NCBI GenBank assembly: GCA_024654145.1
Contig: JANLIM010000062.1
Location: forward strand, 1-13,753
Direction of reading: 5' to 3'
Source of the DNA: Candidatus Zambryskiibacteriota bacterium
GTDB lineage: Bacteria > Patescibacteriota > Minisyncoccia > Phycocordibacterales > Zambryskibacteraceae
DNA: 13,753 nt
Shown: piece by piece, positions 1 through 5,501 of the stretch
Position numbering within the stretch: position 1 is the stretch's first letter
How the letters are laid out: each line of letters starts with the position of its first letter
Notes under the pieces: generated by a model
What the model was told of the DNA's origin: nothing
What the model saw: only the letters and a program-made list of their open reading frames with translations
The model's database searches: none
Translations under genes and position numbers: made by a program

Positions 1-383
1 CGAAGATGGCTAAGTCTGAGGGTAATTTCCTCACTTTAAATAGTATTGTTGGAAAAAGCTTCTCTCCTTTGGCCTACCGTTATTTTCTCATGTTGGCGCA
101 TTATAGGAGTAGGGTTATTTTCTCCTGGGAAGCCTTGGAGGCCGCTAATAACGCTTTTGAGAAGCTCAAAAGCTTCGTGTCAAGGACCGTCCTTGACACT
201 AATGCTGGTGGGGTGGATTTGGCTTACAAAGCTAAGTTTATGGAAAAGATGGAAAATGACCTCAATACCCCTCAGGCTCTCGCTGTTCTCTGGACTTTAG
301 TAAAAGACAAAGAAGTTACGTTAGAAGACAAGTTGGCTACAATTCTTGAATTTGACAAAGTGCTTGGACTCGGGCTCAAGTAG
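1..383 (+). CDS. cysS: Cysteinyl-tRNA synthetase, C-terminal part (5' end outside window)
   Basis: This is the 3' portion of a class I aminoacyl-tRNA synthetase that charges tRNA-Cys in the cytoplasm. The frame is open to the left edge, so the ATG at position 6 is internal. The first codons read KMAKSEGN, the class I KMSKS catalytic loop in the KMAKS form. Then come LAYRYFLMLAHYRS and FSWEALEAANNAFEKL, typical of the helical DALR-type region of CysRS, and MENDLNTPQALAVLW, the conserved family motif (E. coli has a DDFNTPEA version). The C-terminal end is short. The loop before the NTP motif (VSRTVLDT, bases 177-199) is encoded by a perfect palindrome that also occurs in recR, so it looks like an in-frame repeat insertion at a site that is variable in the family. 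The gene ends 68 nt before dnaB. The identity is secure. Confidence 0.95.
   Translation, partial: KMAKSEGNFLTLNSIVGKSFSPLAYRYFLMLAHYRSRVIFSWEALEAANNAFEKLKSFVSRTVLDTNAGGVDLAYKAKFMEKMENDLNTPQALAVLWTLVKDKEVTLEDKLATILEFDKVLGLGLK
177..199. repeat. Palindromic element, copy 1, inside cysS
   Basis: Perfect inverted repeat with 11-bp arms (GTGTCAAGGAC and GTCCTTGACAC) around a single C. The inner 21 bp are identical to bases 2483-2503 in recR. Here it is read in frame as VSRTVLDT, in a surface loop of the synthetase. Two identical copies in two unrelated genes rule out a coincidence of coding. It behaves like the protein-coding palindromic elements known from Rickettsia, but I do not know its family name. 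Confidence 0.9.
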
Positions 384-460
384 GCTGTACACAACTTCCC
401 CACTGTTTTCTCACCAGTTTCAAGTTGGCTCATGGTCTCTAGACTGATAGCATGAGGTTT

Positions 461-1882
461 ATGCAAATTGTGACTTCCTCCCAGGTCAATACTGGACTAA
501 GAATTCCCCCTCACTCTCTCGAGGCAGAAATGGCTCTACTAGGTTCCGTCATGCTTCGTCCGGACGCTATCTACGAGATTATGGATGTCGTTAACCCGCA
601 GTCGTTCTATTTCGAAAAGCACAGGATGATTTTTGAAACGATGCTTGAGCTCTTCGGCAAACATCAGCCTATAGACATCCTCTCGCTCTCCTCTAGGCTG
701 AAAGAAAAGGATCAATTGGAAAGGCTCGGCGGCAAGGCATTTCTCACAGAACTTTCTAACACCGTACCTTCTTCGGCCAATATCAAACACTACGCGGAGA
801 TTGTGATGAAGAAATTTATGATGAGGCAGCTCATCGAGGCTTCCGAGCACCTTTCTCACCTCGGCTTCAATGAAGCTGGCGAACTCGAAGAAATATTGGA
901 TCAAGCGGAGAAGAAGGTCTTCGACATCACTCAACACTTCGCTGGCTCGGCCAAATTTAAAGACCTCACTCCCCTCCTCTCTGAGGCTTTCGAGCGATTC
1001 GAAAAGCTTTCAAGTGCTGACCACGAGCTTCGCGGTGTGCGCACAGGTTTTAAATCTCTTGACGATATTTTGGGTGGATTCCAGAACTCCGACCTTATCA
1101 TCCTAGCCGCCCGTCCATCTGTTGGTAAAACTGCTCTCGCACTTGATATCGCCCGCCGTACAGCTAGTGAACACCAGACTCCTGTCGGTATCTTCTCTCT
1201 TGAAATGAGTGCGGACCAGTTGGTAGACCGTATTGTGGCCGCTCAGTCCCGTACGGACGCTTCTGTGATACGAAAAGGTATCAAGACTCAAACCGGAAGT
1301 TGGCGCGAGGATGTGTTCAAGAACATTCGCGATGCTCTCGATGATCTTTCTCGTACCCCAATTTATATCGACGACCAGCCCGGTAATACTATTATGAAGA
1401 TGCGTTCTGCAGCGAGGAAATTGAAGATCGAGAAAGGCCTCAAGCTCCTTGTGGTTGACTATCTCCAACTTATGGCTCCTTCCACAGCCCGTACCAACGA
1501 CTCGATGGTCCAGCAAGTGACAGAAATCTCTCGCTCTCTCAAACATCTTGCTCGCGAGCTTAATATACCTGTCATCGCTCTCTCCCAGCTCTCTCGTAAT
1601 ATCGAACAGCGTGGCGGCAAGCCCAAACTTTCTGACCTTCGTGATTCTGGTTCCATTGAGCAGGATGCCGACCTCGTTATGTTTATCCACCAGACCGATG
1701 AAGATATAAAGGATGAAGATGGCCGCATGAAAGAAGTGCAGAGAAAGGAACTCATCATAGCCAAGCACAGAAACGGCCCTCTAGGCTCTGCCATTCTCGA
1801 CTATCACACCCGCTTCAACACCTTCGTCGAGATTGATTATTCTAACTACGGCAAAGCTGAAGAAGAGTTCAAATCATTTTAA
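461..1882 (+). CDS. dnaB: Replicative DNA helicase DnaB
   Basis: Ring-shaped hexameric 5'-3' helicase that unwinds DNA at the replication fork. Counting from the upstream ATG at 452 (476 aa), the N-terminal primase-interacting domain runs from about residue 17 (RIPPHSLEAEMALLGSVML) to 165. The RecA-like motor domain follows, with Walker A RPSVGKTA at 221-228, SLEMS at 249-253, Walker B LLVVDYLQL at 332-340, the DLRDSGSIEQDAD stretch at 395-407 and the arginine-finger region KHRNGPLG at 438-445. Length is close to the usual 450-475 aa and no intein is present. There is no SD. I prefer the second ATG at 461 because TTGGCT at 425-430, a 17-nt spacer and TAGCAT at 448-453 place a probable transcription start at about this codon. 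The ATG at 452 remains possible and adds MRF. An AT-rich inverted repeat follows the stop. Confidence 0.95.
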   Translation: MQIVTSSQVNTGLRIPPHSLEAEMALLGSVMLRPDAIYEIMDVVNPQSFYFEKHRMIFETMLELFGKHQPIDILSLSSRLKEKDQLERLGGKAFLTELSNTVPSSANIKHYAEIVMKKFMMRQLIEASEHLSHLGFNEAGELEEILDQAEKKVFDITQHFAGSAKFKDLTPLLSEAFERFEKLSSADHELRGVRTGFKSLDDILGGFQNSDLIILAARPSVGKTALALDIARRTASEHQTPVGIFSLEMSADQLVDRIVAAQSRTDASVIRKGIKTQTGSWREDVFKNIRDALDDLSRTPIYIDDQPGNTIMKMRSAARKLKIEKGLKLLVVDYLQLMAPSTARTNDSMVQQVTEISRSLKHLARELNIPVIALSQLSRNIEQRGGKPKLSDLRDSGSIEQDADLVMFIHQTDEDIKDEDGRMKEVQRKELIIAKHRNGPLGSAILDYHTRFNTFVEIDYSNYGKAEEEFKSF

Positions 1883-1883
1883 A

Positions 1884-1986
1884 CCCTAAATTCTAATATC
1901 TAAATCCTAAATAAATCTCAATTTTCAAAATTCGAATTTGGAATTTGGTGCTTATTTAGAGTTTAGGATTTAGTGCTTAGGATTTG
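1884..1986. repeat. AT-rich intergenic inverted repeat between dnaB and recR
   Basis: The whole dnaB-recR gap is built from CTAAAT, CCTAAA and AATTTG words. CTAAATCCTAAA at 1900-1911 is the exact reverse complement of TTTAGGATTTAG at 1962-1973. A perfect 12-bp palindrome, AAATTCGAATTT, sits near the middle at 1928-1939, and a second right-hand word (CTTAGGATTT) lies at 1976-1985. Together they could fold into one long imperfect hairpin. It resembles intergenic TAAATTC-type dispersed repeats seen in many bacterial genomes. It may act as a dnaB terminator or mRNA stabiliser, but no GC-rich stem or U-tract is visible. Confidence 0.7.
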
Positions 1987-1999
1987 CTAAACTACCCAA

Positions 2000-2599
2000 A
2001 TGAATTCTATAGATAAATTATCCGAAATGTTTAGCAAGTTCCCTGGCATTGGTCCTCGCCAGGCGAAGCGCTTTGTTTATTATCTTCTCTCACGCAATGG
2101 CACCTATACTCAAGAATTAATTCAGGCTATCCAAAATTTAAAGAAAGAGATTTCGCAGTGCTCAGAATGCCAAAGATATTTCGTGAGCTTAGGCAAGGAC
2201 TCTCCTTGCTCAATTTGTGCCGATGACACCAGGGACACTTCTATGCTCATGGTGGTGCCAAGAGATGTTGACTTGGAAGCGGTAGAAAAAAGCGGTACTT
2301 ACAAAGGCTACTATTTTGTACTTGGTGGTGTTGTACCTATTTTAGAAAAAGAACCGGAAAAGAAAGTAAGAATAAATAAGTTACAAGGAATTATAAACAA
2401 TAGAAAGGATCTTAAAGAAATTATCTTAGCTATGAATGCCAATCAAGATGGTGAACATACCACCGAATATGTCAAAGAACAATGTCAAGGACCGTCCTTG
2501 ACATTCTCTGTTTTGGGGCGCGGACTTTCAACTGGCGCAGAGCTTGAGTACGCTGATCCGGAAACCCTCAAAAACGCCTTTTTGCATAGGACTAAATAA
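2000..2599 (+). CDS. recR: Recombination mediator protein RecR
   Basis: RecR works with RecO (and RecF) to load RecA on SSB-coated single-stranded DNA during gap repair. The 199 aa match the usual length of about 200. Visible in order: an N-terminal helix-hairpin-helix with PGIGPRQAKR at 15-24, a four-cysteine zinc finger (C54, C57, C70, C73), a Toprim domain (MVVPRDVDLEAVEKSGTY, then GGVVPIL and the acidic NANQDGE region), and the C-terminal GRGLSTGAELEYAD signature. Residues 162-168 (CQGPSLT) are encoded by the same palindrome that lies in cysS, replacing a normally variable strand or loop just before the GRGLSTG segment. There is no SD; TAAACT at 1988-1993 is 6 nt before the ATG, compatible with a leaderless message. 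Confidence 0.95.
   Translation: MNSIDKLSEMFSKFPGIGPRQAKRFVYYLLSRNGTYTQELIQAIQNLKKEISQCSECQRYFVSLGKDSPCSICADDTRDTSMLMVVPRDVDLEAVEKSGTYKGYYFVLGGVVPILEKEPEKKVRINKLQGIINNRKDLKEIILAMNANQDGEHTTEYVKEQCQGPSLTFSVLGRGLSTGAELEYADPETLKNAFLHRTK
2193..2209. repeat. Short palindrome in the recR zinc-finger region
   Basis: GCAAGGA and TCCTTGC form a 7-bp inverted repeat around CTC within the codons for GKDSPCS, between the two Cys pairs of the zinc finger. It shares the AAGGA/TCCTT core with the long palindrome further down in the same gene, but the surrounding protein matches the family pattern, so it may be coincidence. Confidence 0.3.
2481..2505. repeat. Palindromic element, copy 2, inside recR
   Basis: Perfect inverted repeat with 12-bp arms (AATGTCAAGGAC and GTCCTTGACATT) around a single C; the inner 21 bp equal those in cysS (178-198). 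In recR the core begins on codon position 1 and is read CQGPSLT. In cysS the core begins on codon position 2 and is read as part of VSRTVLDT. The same DNA is thus translated in two different reading frames, which argues that selection or mobility acts on the DNA or RNA palindrome and not on a peptide. Confidence 0.92.
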
Positions 2600-2611
2600 T
2601 TAAAGTAACTA

Positions 2612-2641
2612 TTGACTCAGTATGAAATAAAATGCATACTG
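2612..2641 (+). promoter_or_regulatory. Promoter of the 119-aa gene with an overlapping inverted repeat
   Basis: TTGACT (2612-2617), a 17-nt spacer and CATACT (2635-2640) form a good sigma-70-type promoter. CAGTATG at 2618-2624 and CATACTG at 2635-2641 are perfect inverted halves spanning the spacer and the -10 box, so a repressor could bind there. Transcription would begin about 20 nt before the strong SD at 2652-2660. Confidence 0.65.
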
Positions 2642-2666
2642 CAAAAAGATTGGGGGAGGATTTTAG

Positions 2667-3026
2667 ATGGCAAGAAGCAAAGTTAAGCCGCTCAAGTCGG
2701 CTCGGCTCAAGGAAATAAGCGGTCTTGATGGTAACAGCACTGGAATATTGGAGACACGCTCAGGAGCAGAAGTCTTCAATTATGGGCCTGTAGAAAGCAT
2801 GAGGACAGTGAAGGGTTCAGTCCTCTTCAGCCAGTGTTGGATTTGGCTCGTGGACAAGGGCAAAGAGATTCCTTATGCGTTGGTCTATGGCTACCAGGCT
2901 TCTGACCGCTACACAAAGCGCTCGGGTGCTGAAGCCGTCAAGGTGCGTCCGCTCCGTAAAAATGAGCAGATGCGGCACTACAGCGCTCTCAGAAGAAAGC
3001 TTCGTGGACCTCTCAACTTCTATTAA
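2667..3026 (+). CDS. Hypothetical basic protein, 119 aa
   Basis: I do not recognise this protein. It starts with a Lys/Arg-rich tail (MARSKVKPLKSARLK) and has a compact middle part with GSVLFSQCWIWLVDKGKEIPYALVYGY at about 50-76. It ends in a very basic segment rich in Arg, Lys and Tyr (VRPLRKNEQMRHYSALRRKLRGPLNFY). No signal peptide or membrane span is evident, so it is probably cytoplasmic and may bind nucleic acid; that is inference from charge only. The start is well supported by a run of G with AGGA ending at 2660, 6 nt before the ATG, the strongest SD in the window. It has its own promoter upstream and a GC-rich terminator 20 nt downstream, forming a monocistronic cassette between recR and the convergent rplU. 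Confidence 0.8.
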   Translation: MARSKVKPLKSARLKEISGLDGNSTGILETRSGAEVFNYGPVESMRTVKGSVLFSQCWIWLVDKGKEIPYALVYGYQASDRYTKRSGAEAVKVRPLRKNEQMRHYSALRRKLRGPLNFY

Positions 3027-3045
3027 GAGACAGCGATATAGCGAA

Positions 3046-3078
3046 GGCGGCACCTCAGGGTGCCGCCGCTTTCGTTTA
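3046..3078 (+). terminator. Rho-independent terminator after the 119-aa gene
   Basis: A perfect 9-bp stem, GGCGGCACC (3046-3054) and GGTGCCGCC (3059-3067), with loop TCAG is followed by a T-rich tract (CTTTCGTTTATTTT). It serves the plus-strand gene. It sits against the 3' end of convergent rplU, where the opposite strand has no U-tract. Confidence 0.8.
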
Positions 3079-3507
3079 TTTTATTGAATCAATTCTGACT
3101 TCGAAGTATGGCTGGCGATGACCGTATTTCTTAAAGTATCGGGATTTCTGCTTGTATTTGATGACATCAATAGTTTTGTAACGGCTGATTTTATTTAAAG
3201 TAGCGGAGACAGAGGAGCCTTTGATGAAAGGATTGCCGAGAGTGATCTCAGAAGCTCCGTTGTCTGTCATAAGGACGTTGTCGAAAGTAATAGAGTCACC
3301 TTCCTTATGATTGCCAGGTATTTTTTCAACTTTAACTATATCACCCTCAGAAACTCGGTATTGCTTACCGCCTGCTGCAAAGACAGCAAAGAGAGTTTTG
3401 CCTTCGTGCTTTTTAGCCTTTGCCTTTGGAGCGGCTTTTTTAGTTCGGCTTTTTACTTTGCCCTTCGTAGCTTTAGGCGAAGTAGGGACGATAGTTGCTT
3501 CTGTCAT
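3076..3507 (-). CDS. rplU: 50S ribosomal protein L21 with basic N-terminal extension
   Basis: L21 is a structural protein of the large ribosomal subunit that binds 23S rRNA. The conserved core begins at about residue 38 (LFAVFAAGGKQYRVSEGDIVKVEKIPG) and ends with the family signature KYKQKSRYFKKYGHRQPYFEVRIDSI. The core is about 103-105 aa, the usual full length. The first 37 residues are an additional Lys/Ala/Thr/Pro-rich tail (KGKVKSRTKKAAPKAKAKK), probably disordered and RNA-binding. The usual partner rpmA (L27) is not adjacent, which is atypical. The start lacks an SD; TATATT at 3519-3514 on the minus strand lies exactly 6 nt before the ATG. It follows rmuC on the same strand, separated by a palindromic repeat. 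Confidence 0.95.
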   Translation of the reverse strand: MTEATIVPTSPKATKGKVKSRTKKAAPKAKAKKHEGKTLFAVFAAGGKQYRVSEGDIVKVEKIPGNHKEGDSITFDNVLMTDNGASEITLGNPFIKGSSVSATLNKISRYKTIDVIKYKQKSRYFKKYGHRQPYFEVRIDSIK

Positions 3508-3513
3508 GGATTC

Positions 3514-3519
3514 AATATA
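3514..3519 (-). promoter_or_regulatory. -10 box of rplU
   Basis: Read on the minus strand, TATATT lies 6 nt before the rplU ATG. A TCGACA word at 3544-3539, provided by the neighbouring palindromic repeat, could serve as a weak -35 box, although the 19-nt spacing is long. Confidence 0.45.
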
Positions 3520-3525
3520 TTCACC

Positions 3526-3553
3526 ATGACCCTGAGCTTGTCGAACGGGTCAT
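3526..3553. repeat. REP-like palindromic repeat between rmuC and rplU
   Basis: ATGACCC (3526-3532) and GGGTCAT (3547-3553) are perfect 7-bp arms enclosing TGAGCTTGTCGAAC. The central CCCTGAGCTTGTCGAA word is the reverse complement of the TTCGACAAGCTCAGGG type found dispersed in many bacterial genomes. A diverged copy lies inside the yqeY-like gene at 4991-5036. It may form a hairpin in the rmuC-rplU message. Confidence 0.75.
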
Positions 3554-3560
3554 AGGGAAC

Positions 3561-4616
3561 CTATTCTACTGACGGTTTGTCTAAAGTCAATGTGTCTACA
3601 CCAATCCCTGTTCCTGTGATACGCAAAACATCTTTATCTACCTTACCGAGCTCCTTATAACCGGCGTTGTAGTGATTGATAGTGGTCGAGAGGGCGTTGC
3701 CGAGCTTGCCATAGTACTCTTCATAGCTCTTGAGGTGCCTTCCTAGCTCCTCCACCCTTTTGATGATTTCAACAGCTTTCTCCTCGATATGGAGAGCGTT
3801 AAGGCCTTGTAAGACTGTCTGGAGGTACGCCAAAAAAGATGTTGGAGAGACTATGAGCACATGATGCTTGGAGGCGGCTCTCTGGATGAGGGTTTCCGAG
3901 TCTTCTTTGAGAGCGCCGATTTTGTTAACAATGAGGTCGTAATAGATGGCCTCGTGGGGTATAAACATAAAAGCAAAGTCCATAGTCCCCTGCCCCGGCT
4001 GAATGTATTTAGAAGTTTCTGAAATGCGGTTTTTAAGATCGGCTACGAAAAGCTTCTCGAGCTTCTCCTTTTCTGTGGGATTCTTTTCCTCAACGATTCG
4101 GTTGTAGTTTTCCAAAGAGAATTTTGAATCAATGGGGATAATTTTGTCTTTCACAAAAACAGCAGCATCCACTATTGAGCCGTCCGGGAAAGCGTATTGC
4201 ATTTGGTAGCTACCAGGAGGTAGGACGTTTTTGAGCAAAGTCTCCAAATAGTATTCTCCTAATACTCCGCGTTGTTTCGGATTTTTTAAAATGTCTTGTA
4301 GCGATTGCAATTGGTCTGCAAAAGAGACCACTTGTTTATTTGTCTCATCTAGCTTAGTTAGCCCTTGAGTCACTTCCTTGATGAGCTTGGCTGACTCGCC
4401 AAACTGTGCACGGACAGACTCATTCATCATCTTATGGTTCTCGCTCATCTTTTGATCCACTGTGCGAGAAAGCTCGTTGAGCTGAGTGAGAAGAAGGTTC
4501 ATCCCGTCCCTGCCGTCGTCTTTGCTGCCACTGCCGAACTTCTTGGCAAAGAGGAAAAGGATTATCGCATTAATCGCTACGATAGCGAGCCCGAGGACTA
4601 GAATAGATGCATCCAT
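3561..4616 (-). CDS. rmuC: DNA recombination protein RmuC homologue
   Basis: RmuC proteins are membrane-anchored, nuclease-fold proteins that limit inversions and rearrangements at repeats; the biochemical role is still unclear. There is an N-terminal membrane segment at about 4-24 (ILVLGLAIVAINAIILFLFAKKFG) and a coiled-coil stretch at about 38-110. The RmuC core follows, with LKNPKQRGVLGEYYLETLLKNVLPPGSYQMQY, VDAAVFVKDKIIPIDSKFSLENYNRI, DFAFMFIPHEAIYYDL and SPTSFLAYLQTVLQGL, all family hallmarks. At 351 aa it is shorter than the E. coli protein (about 475 aa), mainly in the coiled coil and the C-terminus. On the minus strand TTGGTG (4651-4646), a 17-nt spacer and TATAAT (4628-4623) lie exactly 6 nt before the ATG, so the message is probably leaderless. 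It diverges from yqeY. Confidence 0.93.
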   Translation of the reverse strand: MDASILVLGLAIVAINAIILFLFAKKFGSGSKDDGRDGMNLLLTQLNELSRTVDQKMSENHKMMNESVRAQFGESAKLIKEVTQGLTKLDETNKQVVSFADQLQSLQDILKNPKQRGVLGEYYLETLLKNVLPPGSYQMQYAFPDGSIVDAAVFVKDKIIPIDSKFSLENYNRIVEEKNPTEKEKLEKLFVADLKNRISETSKYIQPGQGTMDFAFMFIPHEAIYYDLIVNKIGALKEDSETLIQRAASKHHVLIVSPTSFLAYLQTVLQGLNALHIEEKAVEIIKRVEELGRHLKSYEEYYGKLGNALSTTINHYNAGYKELGKVDKDVLRITGTGIGVDTLTLDKPSVE

Positions 4617-4621
4617 GAGTG

Positions 4622-4651
4622 TATTATAGTGGATATATGTCGTTACACCAA
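4622..4651. promoter_or_regulatory. Overlapping divergent promoters of rmuC and the yqeY-like gene
   Basis: The 20-nt gap between the two start codons holds two -10 boxes on opposite strands. TATAAT at 4628-4623 (minus) is for rmuC and TATAGT at 4625-4630 (plus) is for yqeY; they share four base pairs. Each lies exactly 6 nt from its ATG. The rmuC -35 (TTGGTG, 4651-4646) falls within yqeY codons. No good -35 box is visible for yqeY. Polymerase cannot occupy both at once, so expression should be mutually exclusive at any moment. Confidence 0.6.
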
Positions 4652-5134
4652 GATATAAAATCCCAGATGGTCGAGGCTATGAAGGCAAAAGAAGCTCTCA
4701 GGCTAAGCGTAATTCGTGGTCTGCTTTCTTCCTTTACCAACGAAGCAGTCGCCAAAGGCAAGAAGCCGGACGAAGAGCTCTCTGATGAAGATGTGCTAGG
4801 TGTTATCTCCAAGGCAGTTAAACAGCGCAAGGACTCAATTGAGCAGTTTGAGAAAGGCGGCCGCGCCGACCTTGCTGAATCTGAGAAAGAAGAACTAGTC
4901 ATTCTCCAGGCCTACCTCCCCTCCCAGATGTCTGAAGAAGAAGTGGAGGCTTTTGTAAAAGCAAAGATTGAATCAGAAAATCCGGACAAAGACCCCTCGA
5001 CTCCCTTCGACAACACTCAGGGTAAACCGCTCGGGGCAAGTAAGAAAGGGCAATTTATGGGCTCTATTATGAAAGAGTTGAAGGGCAAGGCAGACGGCTC
5101 TCATGTCAAAGCGGCTGTTGATAAATTCATCTAG
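4637..5134 (+). CDS. yqeY: YqeY/GatB-tail domain protein with repeat-derived insertion
   Basis: Small helical protein of the YqeY family, related to the C-terminal tRNA-binding tail of the amidotransferase subunit GatB. Its role is thought to be linked to tRNA-dependent amidation but is not established. Family features are KSQMVEAMKAKEALRLSVIRGLLS near the N-terminus, KQRKDSIEQFEKGGRADLAESEKEELVILQAYLP in the middle, and GQFMGSIMKELKGKADGSHVKAAV at the end. I choose ATG 4637 (MSLHQDIKSQ): it matches family N-termini and lies 6 nt after TATAGT. A GTG at 4619 would add six residues and would leave almost no room for a promoter. The protein is 165 aa against about 148 in the family. The excess is residues 119-133 (DPSTPFDNTQGKPLG), encoded by a palindromic repeat. 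Confidence 0.9.
   Translation: MSLHQDIKSQMVEAMKAKEALRLSVIRGLLSSFTNEAVAKGKKPDEELSDEDVLGVISKAVKQRKDSIEQFEKGGRADLAESEKEELVILQAYLPSQMSEEEVEAFVKAKIESENPDKDPSTPFDNTQGKPLGASKKGQFMGSIMKELKGKADGSHVKAAVDKFI
4991..5036. repeat. REP-like repeat inside the yqeY-like gene
   Basis: CCCTTCGACAACACTCAGGGT (5003-5023) is a near copy of the CCCTTCGACAAGCTCAGGGT-type repeat whose relative lies at 3526-3553. Outer arms CCCC (4993-4996) and GGGG (5033-5036) extend the hairpin. The element is in frame and adds about 15 residues before the conserved C-terminal helix region. Confidence 0.75.
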
Positions 5135-5136
5135 GG

Positions 5137-5170
5137 TTGACTTGACAGTCAATGTGTTTTGTGATAAGAT
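5137..5170 (+). promoter_or_regulatory. Strong promoter with an overlapping inverted repeat
   Basis: TTGACA (5142-5147), a 17-nt spacer and TAAGAT (5165-5170) form one of the best sigma-70-type promoters in the window, starting right after the yqeY stop. TTGACT (5137-5142) and AGTCAA (5147-5152) form a perfect inverted repeat around the -35 box and might be an operator. The predicted leader of about 40 nt carries a GGAG SD. Confidence 0.7.
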
Positions 5171-5215
5171 AAGGAAGGATAGCAGTTCCGCTACCACTCT
5201 TCTCAGGGAGAATGC

Positions 5216-5386
5216 ATGCCTGATCTCGTCGCGAAGAAGCGCTGGCCGAGCAACCGCAAGTGGAGTCCGAGAAAGCCGAACAGTGGCTGGAGGAAACCCT
5301 CCCCCCGCAAGCTTCGGCCGGCATCCGAGGTCTGCGTCGGGTTCGATGCGAAACAGCGCGCCGCTGGTGAACATCTGCAGGACTGA
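5216..5386 (+). CDS. Small basic hypothetical protein, 56 aa
   Basis: A 56-codon ORF starting MPDLVAKKRWPSNRKW and ending AGEHLQD. The first 35 residues are rich in Lys, Arg, Trp, Pro and Ser with repeated K/R-x-W and SPRK words; the rest is mixed, with a single Cys. I do not recognise it. Support comes from context: AGGGAG ends at 5210, 5 nt before the ATG, a consensus promoter lies upstream, and a clear terminator follows 14 nt after the stop. The segment is visibly GC-richer than its neighbours, which might point to separate origin or to an RNA function. A non-coding RNA from 5177 to about 5430 is the main alternative. Confidence 0.5.
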   Translation: MPDLVAKKRWPSNRKWSPRKPNSGWRKPSPRKLRPASEVCVGFDAKQRAAGEHLQD

Positions 5387-5400
5387 GGAAGAATTCGAAC

Positions 5401-5437
5401 GGGCAGGACGTCACCGCGACGCCTGCCCTTTCAATTT
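5401..5437 (+). terminator. Rho-independent terminator before csoR
   Basis: GGGCAGG (5401-5407) pairs with CCTGCCC (5422-5428), and CGTC (5409-5412) with GACG (5418-5421), leaving an unpaired A and loop ACCGC. TTTCAATTT follows. It isolates the small 5216 unit from the copper operon. Confidence 0.8.
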
Positions 5438-5465
5438 GCATAAATTTGTACATCCATACGTCTTA

Positions 5466-5495
5466 TTGACATATACCCTCCCGGGGGTATATGAT
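5466..5495 (+). promoter_or_regulatory. Copper-operon promoter with CsoR operator
   Basis: TTGACA (5466-5471) and TATGAT (5490-5495) flank a 22-bp near-palindrome (5471-5492) made of ATATACCC and GGGTATAT arms around a C/G run. This is the AT-flanked, GC-centred operator expected for CsoR/RcnR-family repressors. CsoR bound here would block polymerase, and Cu(I) would release it. The -10 box is 6 nt before the csoR ATG, so the operon message probably starts at the start codon. Confidence 0.85.
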
Positions 5496-5501
5496 AAATA
5501 A

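Noticed and set aside
1103..1768. 221-aa open frame on the minus strand inside dnaB
   Set aside because: It is antisense to the conserved helicase motor domain, without a recognisable protein or start signals; a shadow of dnaB codon usage.
4619..4636. GTG start for the YqeY-like gene at 4619
   Set aside because: It would place the start 2 nt from the rmuC start with no room for a -10 box; the ATG at 4637 fits family N-termini and the 6-nt spacing to TATAGT.
5103..5501. 132-aa open frame across the yqeY-csoR gap, and its minus-strand counterparts
   Set aside because: These cross the promoter, SD, terminator and CsoR operator, and their sequences look random; the 5216-5386 frame alone has SD support.
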